Notes under the pieces: generated by a model | What the model was told of the DNA's origin: nothing | Databases searched by the model: none | The model's input: the letters and a program-made list of their open reading frames with translations, nothing else | Origin: Fibrobacterota bacterium | GTDB taxonomy: Bacteria > Fibrobacterota > Chitinivibrionia > Chitinivibrionales > Chitinispirillaceae | Direction of reading: 5' to 3' | Assembly (NCBI GenBank): GCA_023459055.1 | Contig: JAEWVR010000020.1 | Span: 62,001 to 126,000, forward strand | DNA length: 64,000 nucleotides | Made by a program: the position numbers and the translations under genes | Shown: one piece after another, positions 28,701 to 35,700 of the stretch | Layout of the letters: each line of letters opens with the position of its first letter | How positions within the stretch are numbered: the stretch's first letter is position 1

Positions 28701-29630
28701 GCAAAGTCCAATATAGGTCATCTTGAAGCTGCTGCAGGAATTGCTAGCTTTACGAAAGTACTTTTACAATTTAAACATCAGCAAATAGTACCATCATTAC
28801 ATTCAGAACAATTAAATCCACATATAAATTTTAAAAAGACGCCATTTGTTGTAAACCAGGTATTGAGCACATGGCAGAGACCTCTTATTAATGGCAAAGA
28901 AAAACCAAGAATAGCAGGTATATCTGGTTTTGGAGCAGGTGGTGCAAATGCACATGTCATCGTGCAGGAATATATACCTCCAACAGATATTAAACGGCTT
29001 CACAAAATTTCATCTCCGATCAATGATGTTATTATTCCTCTATCTGCAAAATCTGAAGAACAGTTGATGCAGAAAGTTGTCGATCTTTTGGACTACTTAA
29101 GTTGTTCAAAATGTGATGTAAAGTTAGAGGCAATAGCCTATACTTTACAGATAGGCAGAGAAATGATGGATGTGAGATTAGGAATAGTTATTAATTCAAT
29201 TGAACAATTGATAGAAAAACTCAAGCTTTATATCAATGGTGAAAAGGAAATCGAAGGTGTCTACAGAGGAACTGTAAAGAAAAAGAACGATAGTATGAAT
29301 TTCATAAGTCAGGATGATGATATGAGAGAGGCTATAGATAAATGGATTATCAGAAATAAACTTTCGAAACTTATTGATTTATGGGTCAAGGGTCTTGATC
29401 TGGATTGGGATAAGCTTTATCCAGAAGGAACGCCAAAACGTATCAGTTTACCAACATATCCTTTTGTAAAAGAGACTTACTGGATTGATAGAATAAAATT
29501 AACTGGTAATTCTAAAATATCTGAAACATACAATAAAGATTTCGATTCAATAGAGGATATTATAAATAAAATTGATAATGATTCAATTGAAACAAGCGAA
29601 GCTATCCAAATGTTGAGAATGATGTTGTAG
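13614..29630 (+). CDS. trans-AT polyketide synthase with beta-branching module
   Basis: PKS subunit of 5338 residues, no AT. Residues: docking 1-36; KR 40-460; ACP 493-572; KS 632-1053 (Cys793); DH 1241-1530; three crotonase (ECH) domains about 1631-1846, 1877-2080 and 2101-2343; tandem ACPs 2381-2460 and 2500-2580; KS 2638-3060 (Cys2804); DH 3253-3535; KR 3553-4003; C-methyltransferase 4070-4383; tandem ACPs 4416-4500 and 4549-4633; KS 4686-5120 (Cys4861); docking 5303-5338. The first DH has Phe1276 instead of the catalytic His, and the second has Tyr3284 plus an altered second motif, so both look inactive. The first module is therefore expected to leave a beta-keto group for beta-branching, and the second an alpha-methyl beta-hydroxy unit. 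KR domains keep the Asp that marks B-type (D-configured) reduction. The last KS needs the DH-KR-ACP of the next protein. The start follows an AGAGGT ribosome site. Confidence 0.97.
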   Translation: MKNELKRIYQELSCGKLSKDEALEKIKSIKMQGQNDMVGTLLATPVWSESSIAASSNENQLLFEHQNIVLLGFEKLSINELQKESANCNWIQLLVEKQISVAEIYMDTALKCFEIIQNILNGKPEGKILFQIVISITEDQSIYAGLMGLLKTATLENPKFVGQLIFTDPDISENELVKQVLENKANKPESMIKYVHSKRYVSRWTEEHQKNIKRKIPFKDRGVYLVTGGLGGLGILLAKEIIKNTKKAKIILIGRSELTNEKKKVLDELLVQRKTVEYRQVDISKYDQVKDLIGTIISKYKQINGVIHSAGVNLDNFIIKKTPDEFRSVMLSKVNGAYNLDLACQNLDLDFMVFFSSVSSVLGNLGQADYAAANGFMDQYAISRNQIVNNKRRGRILSINWPFWQDGGMSIEPASLDVLRSTIGLSPIQTTSAFDTLYRCLNLVAGQILVMEGDFAKIRNTLEIGLESKHVIRTIEQKINTSRQVGTSEINEISLIEKTQEFLCKQFSSLLKMSPNQIDPQAPLEKYGIDSIMAMNMTNQLEKTFGTLSKTLFFEYQNIRELTSYMIKSHADTLRSLFSADVTVNKKDQSNTIDRTGPTNQPVNNTINSRRLSRLNRVAPTVNTQSSTVDDTIAIIGLSGRYPESENIQEFWRNLRDGNDCIIEVPKERWDWRKYYSEDRTKSGRHYSKWGGFIKGVDEFDPRFFNISPREAESIDPQERLFLQHAWMAIEDAGYTRSTLQIPHENDLSGQVGVYAGVMYGEYNLSGCLASIANRVSYVLNLHGPSITLDTMCSSSLTAIHLACQDLKNRRTNMAIAGGVNVTIHPNKYMMLSAGQFISSDGHCHSFGEGGDGYIPGEGVGVIILKRLSEAQRDGNHIYAIIRGCALNHGGKTNGYTVPNPHAQASAISKALEESKTDPRHISYLEAHGTGTKLGDPIEITALSKAFSKFTNERGFCLIGSAKSNIGHCESAAGIAGLTKVLLQMKYQQIVPSLHSKKLNPHIDFEKTPFIVNQNLVKWERPVINNQVIPRIAGISSFGAGGSNAHIIVQEYVHEIEIDQLNSVEVPNTKVIIPLSARTKEQLLQKAQDLLNFIQYTKEDNAGKQISLIAMAYTLQIGRESMDERLGFIVSTVDQLAGKLNAYIKNESHVEDIYQGQAKRNKESFTLFTTNVDLQQTVETLIESNQISKLLELWVHGLDLDWNKLYGDIKPARISLPHYPFAKERYWNDKESITDNVLKSVSTNFLHPLLHINTSDLMQQSYTSTFTGEEYFLCDFKVETVNGANQIILPAAICLEMALAAIEKALPVQELRSFMFQDIVWAHPFEITANNPLTITLFPKDNNKINFEIFGYNNSQEIVCCQGHTAIVSSQSIQSKLDIERLKKLMNEGILDRTSIYGYYTNLGFNYGPSYQALSSIYKGKKQLLAYITLPAILESSAKEYKLHPILIDSVFQAAIGLFENYTQFPGYPSLPLCIDSIRTISDCKNEIIAWVRLSNGTSENNGIKLDIDLCDEFGNVCIQICGVAYQDVQKAQKVQELHVNTFDSLKQNISKPTALVSRQIIVPSLEYRKKSSVENPLKEFNLLDKEKPSGITLVDPNKDYLQSLQAASIEKPVVILQSVFEVNRDVDNGFQNCSVDLYDCGNGMFAIHIGTFDCKNKLSKELIERLLQVIEAVLKESSVKVLTLFGSDNVFLNGGRSCVNDAIELKLYQAIIDFPYPIIAAMKGNAIGAGFLVGALCDFMICNKTANYYYTDIQEGLYPTNSEDNLLKKRFGEVLANDFLYINSTFTGEHLKLGGWTCPILPLQQVDEYAQILATTLSNKSQESLRLLKKHMARHMVKLVNELETGNIIKYDYQKVNEQVQLQSKAKNIHQEIISEKVLLIRIAPEKKASEIKTLVTELRNVFSQISKKPQFKSIILINNYFDLMSDKELVSYTKLISDFGHILLESPVPVIASLETDTKGVALFLSQFCDACVYSEKGKYSVGLLPQDSDLLKQAAMIYSYRFGNNYCKEFMFTCAEYYGSELKQKIASLNVVEQDLVLSRSIQIANGWVNLPIDTLVNWKKQIALKINERVVNLPIWLNLKEKNDQIVQSEINSPNRVTLQSKVVTATAHPEGIVVVKMEDRDAKNMFSEALTEGLEEVFRHIEQCSNYKVVVITGFDNYFASGGTKETLLAIQEGKVKFTDNKVYQLTMTCKIPVIAAMQGHGIGAGWSLGMFADKIVFSKESKYVSPYMNYGFTPGAGSTIVFQEKIGYDLAKESLLTAQEYSGGDLKNRGMSIPVMSKGDVLPFAVNMAKQIACNSRDALIGLKHQLTQHLFEQLDETYSLELEMHEKTFVRKDETLQQIHNNFMITDRNHKSIENLVDNKTQLIRIENDVLNADSLSSVSMTLRNLLAHELHMQEDEINEETQFVDLGLDSIMGVTWIRKVNEKYKTTIEATKIYSYPNLNKLSKYVKEEAEKVGTLTIKTEATMAATSANENPIQNEFSSLSNPSDSEMVYSVSGTLKKLLAQELHLQECEINDDAQFVDLGLDSIMGVTWIRKVNEKYKTSIEATKIYSFPTINKLSHFVKEEAQKIGSLISKTESPLPISSVKKEQSEPSANQQIIVDLSCKKLVSWRNGSKLRLSNIQPTKNDFSLIAVIGMAGQFPQSKNIEEFWDNIANGKDCIVEVPKKRWDLNTFYKEGEAVAGKTNCKWVGALDEYDMFDPLFFNISPSEAEYMDPQQRVLLQTCWHSIENAGYNPKELSGSKCGVFVGCAGSDYLQMSKRHQLSAQGFTGGASSITVARISYFLNLQGPCIAIDTACSSSLVAIANACESLNSGASDLALAGGVYIGSGPTMHIMSSQTGMLSRDGRCFSFDQRANGFVPGEGVGVVMLKRLEDAQKDHDIIFGVIEGWGINQDGKSNGITAPNAEAQTRLQQFVYDKFNINPENIQLIEAHGTGTKLGDPIEVDALKQSFSKYTKKTEFCALGSVKSNIGHCLTAAGVAGFIKLIMAINSKKLPPTINYQKLNEHISVEGSPFFINDRLQAWEPQNSTKRQAAISAFGFGGTNAHVVVSEYQSSKNTKPAVTVIAEEDKTVVLLSARTAEQLKQKAVDLKEYIQKKGNAVDLIDMAYTLQVGREAMGERLGFMVKSIDELRKKIELFINGEQDIDGFYQGQVKRNKDGMSIISHDVETRETIIDNWINKKKISKLLAYWVKGLDFDWNKLYGDVKPTRTNLPEYPFAKERYWIENGTFDTGITNESTISGDNIDSEHPFLQRNTSNFNQQSYSSKFSGEEFFLKNYTVNDRKIFPLMSFLEMARAAIVRAAVAEESNILELYNVRWNNLFEHTKNSVLNISLFENDDDRIEYEIYSTVNDENGNLSEVNHCQGEAVFSTDIEHVCIDLDEIKNQMHKGKIKFYDEIPFSNVYIGEVFQCIKEVYKKDNELLVKLGLPVDAENMPGNFFLHPSFTECLFHACAKLTIDLNVSFNQQLLPVSIDTLSVISPCVEEMYAWVRFSGMAENNEYKFDVDLTDLEGNCCMSIQGLLLEENNWSSKTVDESLEMDSTELSELVMMTPKWDVVRNLKQSVLDHEKDSILIISEDKAHKNIFETDGESRITNIEITPNSTVENIVSKINNTIFDRIIWIAPIDKLEMINDESIIDNQHRGLYQVFRILKSLKSLGYEKKIMKWDLITFNSQLVKKSDKVNPTHASLLGFTESMAKEFPYWKVRLLDMQELTEHSIRELSNLPYKSEGASYAYRDGEWLIQKLIPLKKLMSGEQPYRNQGVYVVIGGSGGIGAVWSQYVIDKYDAQVVWIGRREIDAGIQQKIDELSKYGKKPDYLRADASNLRDLQVAYEIIKKKYSHINGVIHSAVGTFDENLKSVSEETFKSIISVKLNVSVRIAQVFYKEDLDFILFFSSNASFVRGGGMSGYSAGCTFKDTYALELSKLLPCAVKVINWGYWAVGAGEKFSDSMKTRFLVNGHRPIEPEEGMKTLELFLSSNFDQLSVVNKLQSTVIDFVVQDEWITDYQNNGDEFNKKQLEISEESKEMLLSNFKYLKDKVANDIEDLLAMLLNSVICSTQNVISFYDRWMVESKKMLLSRGYSIKDENNDYKRITNTKELWDKWENEKVKWMDDGGKKALFMLVEKCLRALPDILIGKQKATDIIFPNSSIELVENVYKTEAISLAFNESIGNVLMLAVNALLKRNPSAQIRVLEIGAGTGSTTIKVLEKLKPYQNNIAEYCYTDISKAFLFHAEKEYTPIAQFISTEILNIEEPIISQNIELDKYDIVIAANVLHATKNIRNTLRNTKAILRKNGILLLNEISEKSLYGHLTFGLLDGWWLNEDDEIRIPGSPGLFPEKWKAILEEEGFYKVLFPTKEVHHLGQQIILAVSDGVVWQRSASKSNALQKKNANSQLKLRNDTTTPKLVDSSIEEKTIAYLKQLIGSVLKINSNQIDSSEPLEYYGLDSIIIGTVNDQLKKSFADISSTLLFEHRTIDAIAKYLIETQKDNLFGLLKIDKNSVGIVQASVIETCEIMNRNVGKIKKIVHTNSTVQNNVQENNIEELLYEKTQRYLKQLIGKILKMSTNQIDGAEPLEHYGIDSIMIGLVNDELRKNFPNISSTLLFEYQTIDKIAKYLVDSSGEDLQRILKLNGPSEQKSMISSKLNNQVSNNSNLIKSRRLHNTRATNPLIAREKRNVNDGPIAVIGISGIYPQASSIEKYWENLKSGRNSIVEIPANRWTLDGFYEPNEQKAIDEAKSYCKWGGFINEFSEFDALFFGISPKDALNMDPQERLFLQEAWRALENSGYTRNSLQKKFNQRVGVFAGVTRPGYSLYGSTQAIKEEKFYPRQSFGSVANRLSYFLDINGPSMPIDTMCSSSLVAIHEACEHIHRGECDLAFAGGVTVYTHPSSYVDMAAQHMFSKDGLCKSFGAGGNGFVPGEGVGVVLLRPLADAIRDNDIIHGVILSTSTNHGGKTNGYTVPNPRAQGELISRAIDKAGINARDISYIEAHGTGTELGDPIEISGLQQAFSKHTHDTEYCKIGSAKSNIGHLEAAAGIASFTKVLLQFKHQQIVPSLHSEQLNPHINFKKTPFVVNQVLSTWQRPLINGKEKPRIAGISGFGAGGANAHVIVQEYIPPTDIKRLHKISSPINDVIIPLSAKSEEQLMQKVVDLLDYLSCSKCDVKLEAIAYTLQIGREMMDVRLGIVINSIEQLIEKLKLYINGEKEIEGVYRGTVKKKNDSMNFISQDDDMREAIDKWIIRNKLSKLIDLWVKGLDLDWDKLYPEGTPKRISLPTYPFVKETYWIDRIKLTGNSKISETYNKDFDSIEDIINKIDNDSIETSEAIQMLRMML
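18505..20640 (+). other. Three tandem enoyl-CoA hydratase-like (ECH) domains
   Basis: Three crotonase-fold units lie in a row between the DH and the tandem ACPs of PKS protein 2. The third is the most complete: GHGIGAGWSLGMF oxyanion loop, GGTKETLL (Lys as in ECH2 decarboxylases such as CurF ECH2) and YVSPYMNYGFTPGAG. The first keeps a GNAIGAGF loop but has GGRS in place of GGTK. The second has lost the Gly-rich oxyanion loop (ETDTKGVAL) and looks catalytically dead. The third is the likely beta-branch decarboxylase. The first two may be structural or have a changed role. Confidence 0.88.
20755..21350 (+). other. Tandem beta-branching ACPs
   Basis: Two very similar ACPs, each with GLDSIMGVTWI. 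The phosphopantetheine serines are Ser2418 and Ser2533 of PKS protein 2, and Trp lies six residues after each (Trp2424 and Trp2539). A Trp at this position is the published signature of ACPs recognised by HMG-synthase cassettes. No other ACP in the three PKS proteins has it, so the beta-branch is placed at this module. Confidence 0.9.
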
Positions 29631-29770
29631 TAAAAATTATCGGAAATAATTCTAGAAAGTAGGAATGCCAAAATGATTAATTTTATTGAATATATAGTTT
29701 CTGAAATAAAAAGTAAACGGTTGTCAAAAGAAAATGCTTTGTCAATAATAAGACAATACACTCAACATGC
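29520..29770 (+). other. Docking segments joining PKS proteins 2 and 3 (KS|DH split)
   Basis: Protein 2 ends with a helical segment (DIINKIDNDSIETSEAIQML). Protein 3 begins with one ending KRLSKENALSII. The second shares the LSKxEAL pattern with the N-terminus of protein 2, which supports one docking family for both joints. The module KS / DH-KR-ACP is divided here. Between the genes are 42 bases with a TAGGA ribosome site. Confidence 0.62.
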
Positions 29771-32700
29771 TTCTGGTGCGATCAAAACATCTGTGATTCA
29801 TCCTTTGGTTCACAATAATACATCAGATATAAATCAACTGAGTTATAGTACGACTTTTAGTGGTGATGAATTTTTTTTGAATGATCATAAAATTAAAACT
29901 AATACCCAAAATGAACAGAAAATTCTTCCCGGAGTAGTTTATCTGGAAATGTCCAGAGCCGCAGTTGAGAATGCGATGCCTTATGCAAAAGAATCCGGAA
30001 TAATAGAATTACGTAATATTGTTTGGGCAAAACCAATTGTTGTAACAAGTCAAATAGACGTACATATAGCTTTATTTGCCACTGATGAGGAAATTCAAAA
30101 TAATCAAATAAATTTTGAAATTTACAGCATGGAAAAAGATGAAAACGATAATTTGATAGAAACTATTCACTGCCAGGGTCAAGCTGTTGTAAAATGTAAA
30201 TCTGAAATAGCTAAAATTGATGTTGTGCAACTTAAGACTCAAATGAATAAAAACAGATTAAATTCAAAAGATATATACCCAGCATATAAAAAAATTGGAA
30301 TCAACTTCGGACCGGCTCATCAGGGATTAGCATTTGTTTATCAAGGTAATCTGCAATCTCTTGCGCACATCAATTTGCCCGCTTCAGTAAAGGATACCCA
30401 ATATGAGTATTTACTTCATCCTAGTATAATGGACAGCGCACTTCAAGCCTCCCTTGGACTAATTGATAATATCAACAATTTACCTAATCGTCCATCACTT
30501 CCTTTTGCAATGGATTCTCTTACGGTTATTTCATCATGTGAAGAAGAAATGTTTGCATGGTTGCGGTATTCACCGGGAAGCAATCCAAATAGTAGCATTA
30601 CTAAACTGGACATAGATTTGATTGATAACGAAGGAAATGTGTGTGCACAAATAAAAGGATTTTCATCAAGAATAGTAAGTACTGAAATAAGCAATATAGA
30701 AGTGCAAAACAAAAATATTGGTACTTTGTACGCAACTCCAACTTGGAAAAACAGTAATAATTTTGAGCAGAATAAAGCGGATTATTCAGAACATCACATA
30801 ATATTAGTTGATTATCCACATCTGAAGTCAAAAAAACTTGAGATAAATAATATACAATGTCAAATTCATAATATTGACATTAATCAATCTGAACATGTAT
30901 CTGATGTTTACAATAAAGTTGCTCTTGAAACTTTTGAAATTGTACAAAAAACATTGAAGAGAAAACCACAAGGTAAGGTTATATTTCAAACTATTATTGG
31001 ACATAAAGAAGGTCAAATATTTGCTGGATTGTCTGGTTTGTTTAAGAGTGCATCTCTTGAAAATCCTAAAATAATAGGTCAAATCATTCTCGTTAATTCA
31101 CAAATCATGGATGATGAACTTCTAGTATTACTAAAAGAAAATCACTGCCAAACAAAAGATAATATAATCAAATATGAACAAAATACTCGATTCGTTTTAA
31201 ATATAGAGGAAATACAAGAGGTAGACTCGAATCCTGAAATCGTATTTAAAGATCTGGGTGTGTATCTAATCACTGGTGGCCTTGGCGGGCTAGGAACTAT
31301 TTTTACAAAAGAAATTATTAAACAAACGAACAGTGCAAAAGTAATTTTGACAGGGCGTTCAGAACTAACAGATGACAAGAAAGTAACAATTGAAAATTTA
31401 AATGCACAAGGAATGATTGTGGAGTATCATAAGCTGGATCTAAATAATCCCAAAGAAGTTAAGCAATTAATTAATGAAATAATTAATAAACACAAACAAC
31501 TTAATGGAATAATTCATTGTGCAGGAATGATTATAGATAATTTTATTATAAAAAAATCACAGGAAGATTTTAATAAAGTACTTGCGCCAAAAGTAATTGG
31601 TACTCAAAACCTTGATGACGCTTGTAAAGAAATAGAACTTGACTTTATGGTACTATTTTCTTCTGGTGCATCGTTAACGGGTAACAATGGACAATCTGAT
31701 TACGCTGCAGCAAATGGTTTCCTGGATCAGTTCGCTGTTTACAGAAATCAATTGGTAGCCGCTAAAAAAAGAAAAGGTATAACATTATCCATAAACTGGC
31801 CACTGTGGCAGGATGGTGGCATGTCTTTAGATATAGCCACCCAGGAATTGATGCAACAAAATACTGGAATGCATCCCATGTCAACCGACACAGGATTGGG
31901 GGCGTTTTATAAATGCTTGAAGATGAAGCGTGATCAGGTATTGGTTGTCGAGGGTGAATTATTAAAACTACGTGATGTGTTGTTTAATAAAGAAAACAAT
32001 ATTGAAACAGAAATTACAGAAAAAGAAGAAATATCAAATACTGATTCGATTAGTGCTGAAAATTTAGAACTGAAAACAGAAGAGTATATCAAAAAACAAT
32101 TATCTGCTTTACTTAAGTATCCATCAAATAAGATTGATTCACAAGCTCCATTAGAGAAATATGGAATAGATTCCATATTAGCAATGGATTTAACAAATCA
32201 ATTAGAAAAAACATTTGGGTCTTTGTCAAAAACTTTGTTTTTTGAATATCAAACAATACATGAGCTTTCTGAATATTTCATCAAAACACACTCAAATAAA
32301 CTAAATGTACTTTTCTCCCCATCTAAGAAAGATGAAGATAAAAAAGCGAAAGTTATCAGTACTCAGCCAAAAGTTGAAAAAAATAATAAGGACAATAATA
32401 AAACAGTAAGGACATTAAACCGTCAACGCCAAATCAATACATCACAAATCAACAATGCTAATCCGCATAACTCAGAACCAATTGCAATTATAGGCCTAAG
32501 TGGTTGTTATCCTGAAGCAAGAGATATAAATGCATTTTGGCGAAATCTAAGAGATGGAAAAGATTGTATTATTGAAGTTCCCAGAAATCGTTGGGATTGG
32601 AGGGAATACTTTACAGAAGATCGTAGTAAAAGAGGATGTCACTTTAGTAAGTGGGGGGGATTCATTGACGGTGTCGACGAATTCGACCCAAGATTTTTTA

Positions 32701-35700
32701 ATATCTCCCCAGCAGAAGCTGAAACTATAGATCCTCAGGAACGGTTGTTTTTACAACATGCATACATGGCAATTGAAGATGCGGGGTATACACGTGCAAG
32801 TTTACAAATACCACACGAAAATGATATTGCAGCTCAAGTTGGAGTTTATGTTGGTGTAATGTATAGTGAATATCAGCTTTTTGGAGCACAAGCAAGTGCT
32901 TTAGGTTACCCAATTGGAATTGGTGGAAGTTATGCAAGCGTTGCTAACAGAGTATCATATTTTTTAAATTTGCATGGACCCAGTTTGACATTGGATACAA
33001 TGTGTTCATCTTCACTGACGGCGATTCATATAGCTTGTCAAGATTTAAAAAAGGGAACTACAGATCTGGCAATAGCTGGTGGCGTCAATGTCAGCATTCA
33101 TCCAAATAAATACCTAGTCATTAGTGAAGGGCAATTTATCTCAAGTGGTGGACATTGTCAGAGTTTTGGTGAGGGAGGAGATGGTTATATTCCCGGGGAA
33201 GGTGTTGGTGCTGTAATTTTAAAACGATTGTCCGAAGCGCAAAAAGATGGCAATCATATCTACGGTATTATTAAAGGAAGCGCTTTAAATCATGGAGGAA
33301 AAACTAATGGATATACAGTCCCAAATCCACAAGCTCAATGTACAGTGATAAGCCGCGCTTTAAGAGAATCAAATGTTAATTCAAGGTATGTGAGTTATAT
33401 TGAGGCACACGGAACTGGAACAAAGTTGGGAGATCCAATTGAAATTGCAGCTTTAAGTCAAGCATTCAATCAACATACAAATGAAACGGGTTTTTGTTTG
33501 ATTGGGTCTGCAAAATCAAATATCGGTCATTGTGAATCAGCTGCTGGGATTGCAGGGTTGACTAAAGTATTACTACAAATGAAATATAAGCAGATTGTTC
33601 CATCGTTGCATTCGAAATCATTAAATCCTCATATTGACTTTGAGAAAACACCATTTATTGTCAATCAGACATTAAGAACATGGGAAAGACCTGTTATTAA
33701 TGGTCAGGAAGTTCCTCGGATTGCAGGTATATCTTCTTTTGGTGCAGGAGGATCTAATGCTCACATTGTTGTTCAAGAACATATATCATCGCAAGATTCA
33801 AAGCGGACAATTTCTGTTGATTCTGGTTCCAATGTGGTTATACCATTATCTGCAAGAACAAAAGACCAACTAAAGAAAAAAGCTAGAGATTTGCTTGCGT
33901 TCATTAGTCAATCTGATGTCGCAGAGGAACAGCACAGACCACTTGATCTTGTTTCAATCGCTTATACTCTGCAGGTGGGTAGAGAAGCAATGGATGAACG
34001 TCTGGGTTTTATGGTGAATTCAATCTGTCAATTATCAGAGAAATTGAATGCATTTTTAAATGATGAGCATGATATAGAAGACTTTTGTCAAGGAACGACT
34101 GAGCATAGTCAGGATACTTTTGCTTTGTTCAGAATCGACTCTGATTTAAAACAAACTATAGATAAGTGGATTGAGGCGAAGAAATTTTCAAAATTACTTG
34201 AATTGTGGGTAATGGGACTTGACTTTGATTGGGATAAACTTTATGGAGAAATCAAACCCCCACGAATGAGTTTACCTACATATCCTTTCGCTAAAGAACA
34301 TTATTGGATTGATAAAAAACTAAGTGTAAGTTCGTCTATTACAGGAATGACAACACAGGTGCTTCATCCATTACTTCATGTTAACACGTCAGACTTACTG
34401 CAACAAAGTTATACGACGACTTTTAATGGAGATGAATTTTTTCTTAAAGATCATCAAGTAAAAATTGAAGGCAACTCGACACAAAAAATATTGCCTGCAG
34501 TTGCATATTTAGAAATGGCAAGGGCAGCAATAGAAAAAGCAGTACCAACTATTGAGTCAAGTATGCTTGAAATTAATAACATTGCATGGGCACAGCCGAT
34601 CGTGGTATCAGAAAGTAAACAAACATCGATTACATTACAAGCAAGTGGGATAGACTTAATCGATTTTGAAATATCCAGTCAAGTTAGAGGTGAAGATGTA
34701 CATCATTGCAATGGACAGGCTTCAATAAGAAAAAAAGAAATTCCTTTAAAAAATACATTAGAAATGCTAAAAGCTCAGATGATTAAGCGTCAAATAGATA
34801 TGGAGGAATTTTACGAGACATTTACAAAGATGGGTATTATATATGGTCCGGCACATCAGGGGGTTGTATCAATACTGCAAGGAGAAAATCAGCTGCTTGC
34901 TACGTTGCGTTTACCAAAAAAAGTTGACAGTAGTCAGCATCGTTACTATTTACATCCAAGCATACTGGATAGCGCGTTGCAAACGTCAATCGGATTAATA
35001 GGCGATTTGAGAACTATCTCTAAACCAGTGCTCCCATTCGCTTTAAAATGCTTACGGGTGATATCTCCTTCTACAGAAGAAATGTTTGCCTGGGTACGAT
35101 ATTCAACTAATAATCTACCTGATAATAATGTCACAAAAATTGATATTGATATTTTTGATAAAGATGGAAATATCTGCATACAAATGGAAGAGTTGACATC
35201 AAGGGAAATAAATAATGTTTCTGGTGTATCAAATGAGAAAATCGAAACGTTGCTTTCAGTACCAGTTTGGAAACCTGATCAGATAACCGTGTTGTCAGAA
35301 AATAATTTGGCAAAATATAATAAGCATCACATTATTCTCTGTAATATGTCAGAAGTAAAATCAACTGAAATTGAGGCATCAATAAATAATTGTAGTTGTT
35401 TGAATGTAAATGTACAGCAGAAAAATATTGCCGAATGTTACAGTGAAGTCGCAAGAGTCGTGTTTGAGCATTTGCAATCCATTTTAATTAAACCTGAAGG
35501 TACGATACTTGTTCAATTGGTTATAGTCGATAGTTTGGATCAAACTATTTTTACCGGATTGTCAGGATTATTAAAAACTGCTTCACTGGAGAACCCTCAG
35601 CTAATAGCTCAGACTCTATTGATAGATGAACGTATCTCTGTTAAAGATCTTGTGGGTATATTACAGGAGAATAAATCAAGGTCAAACAGTACATTAATTA

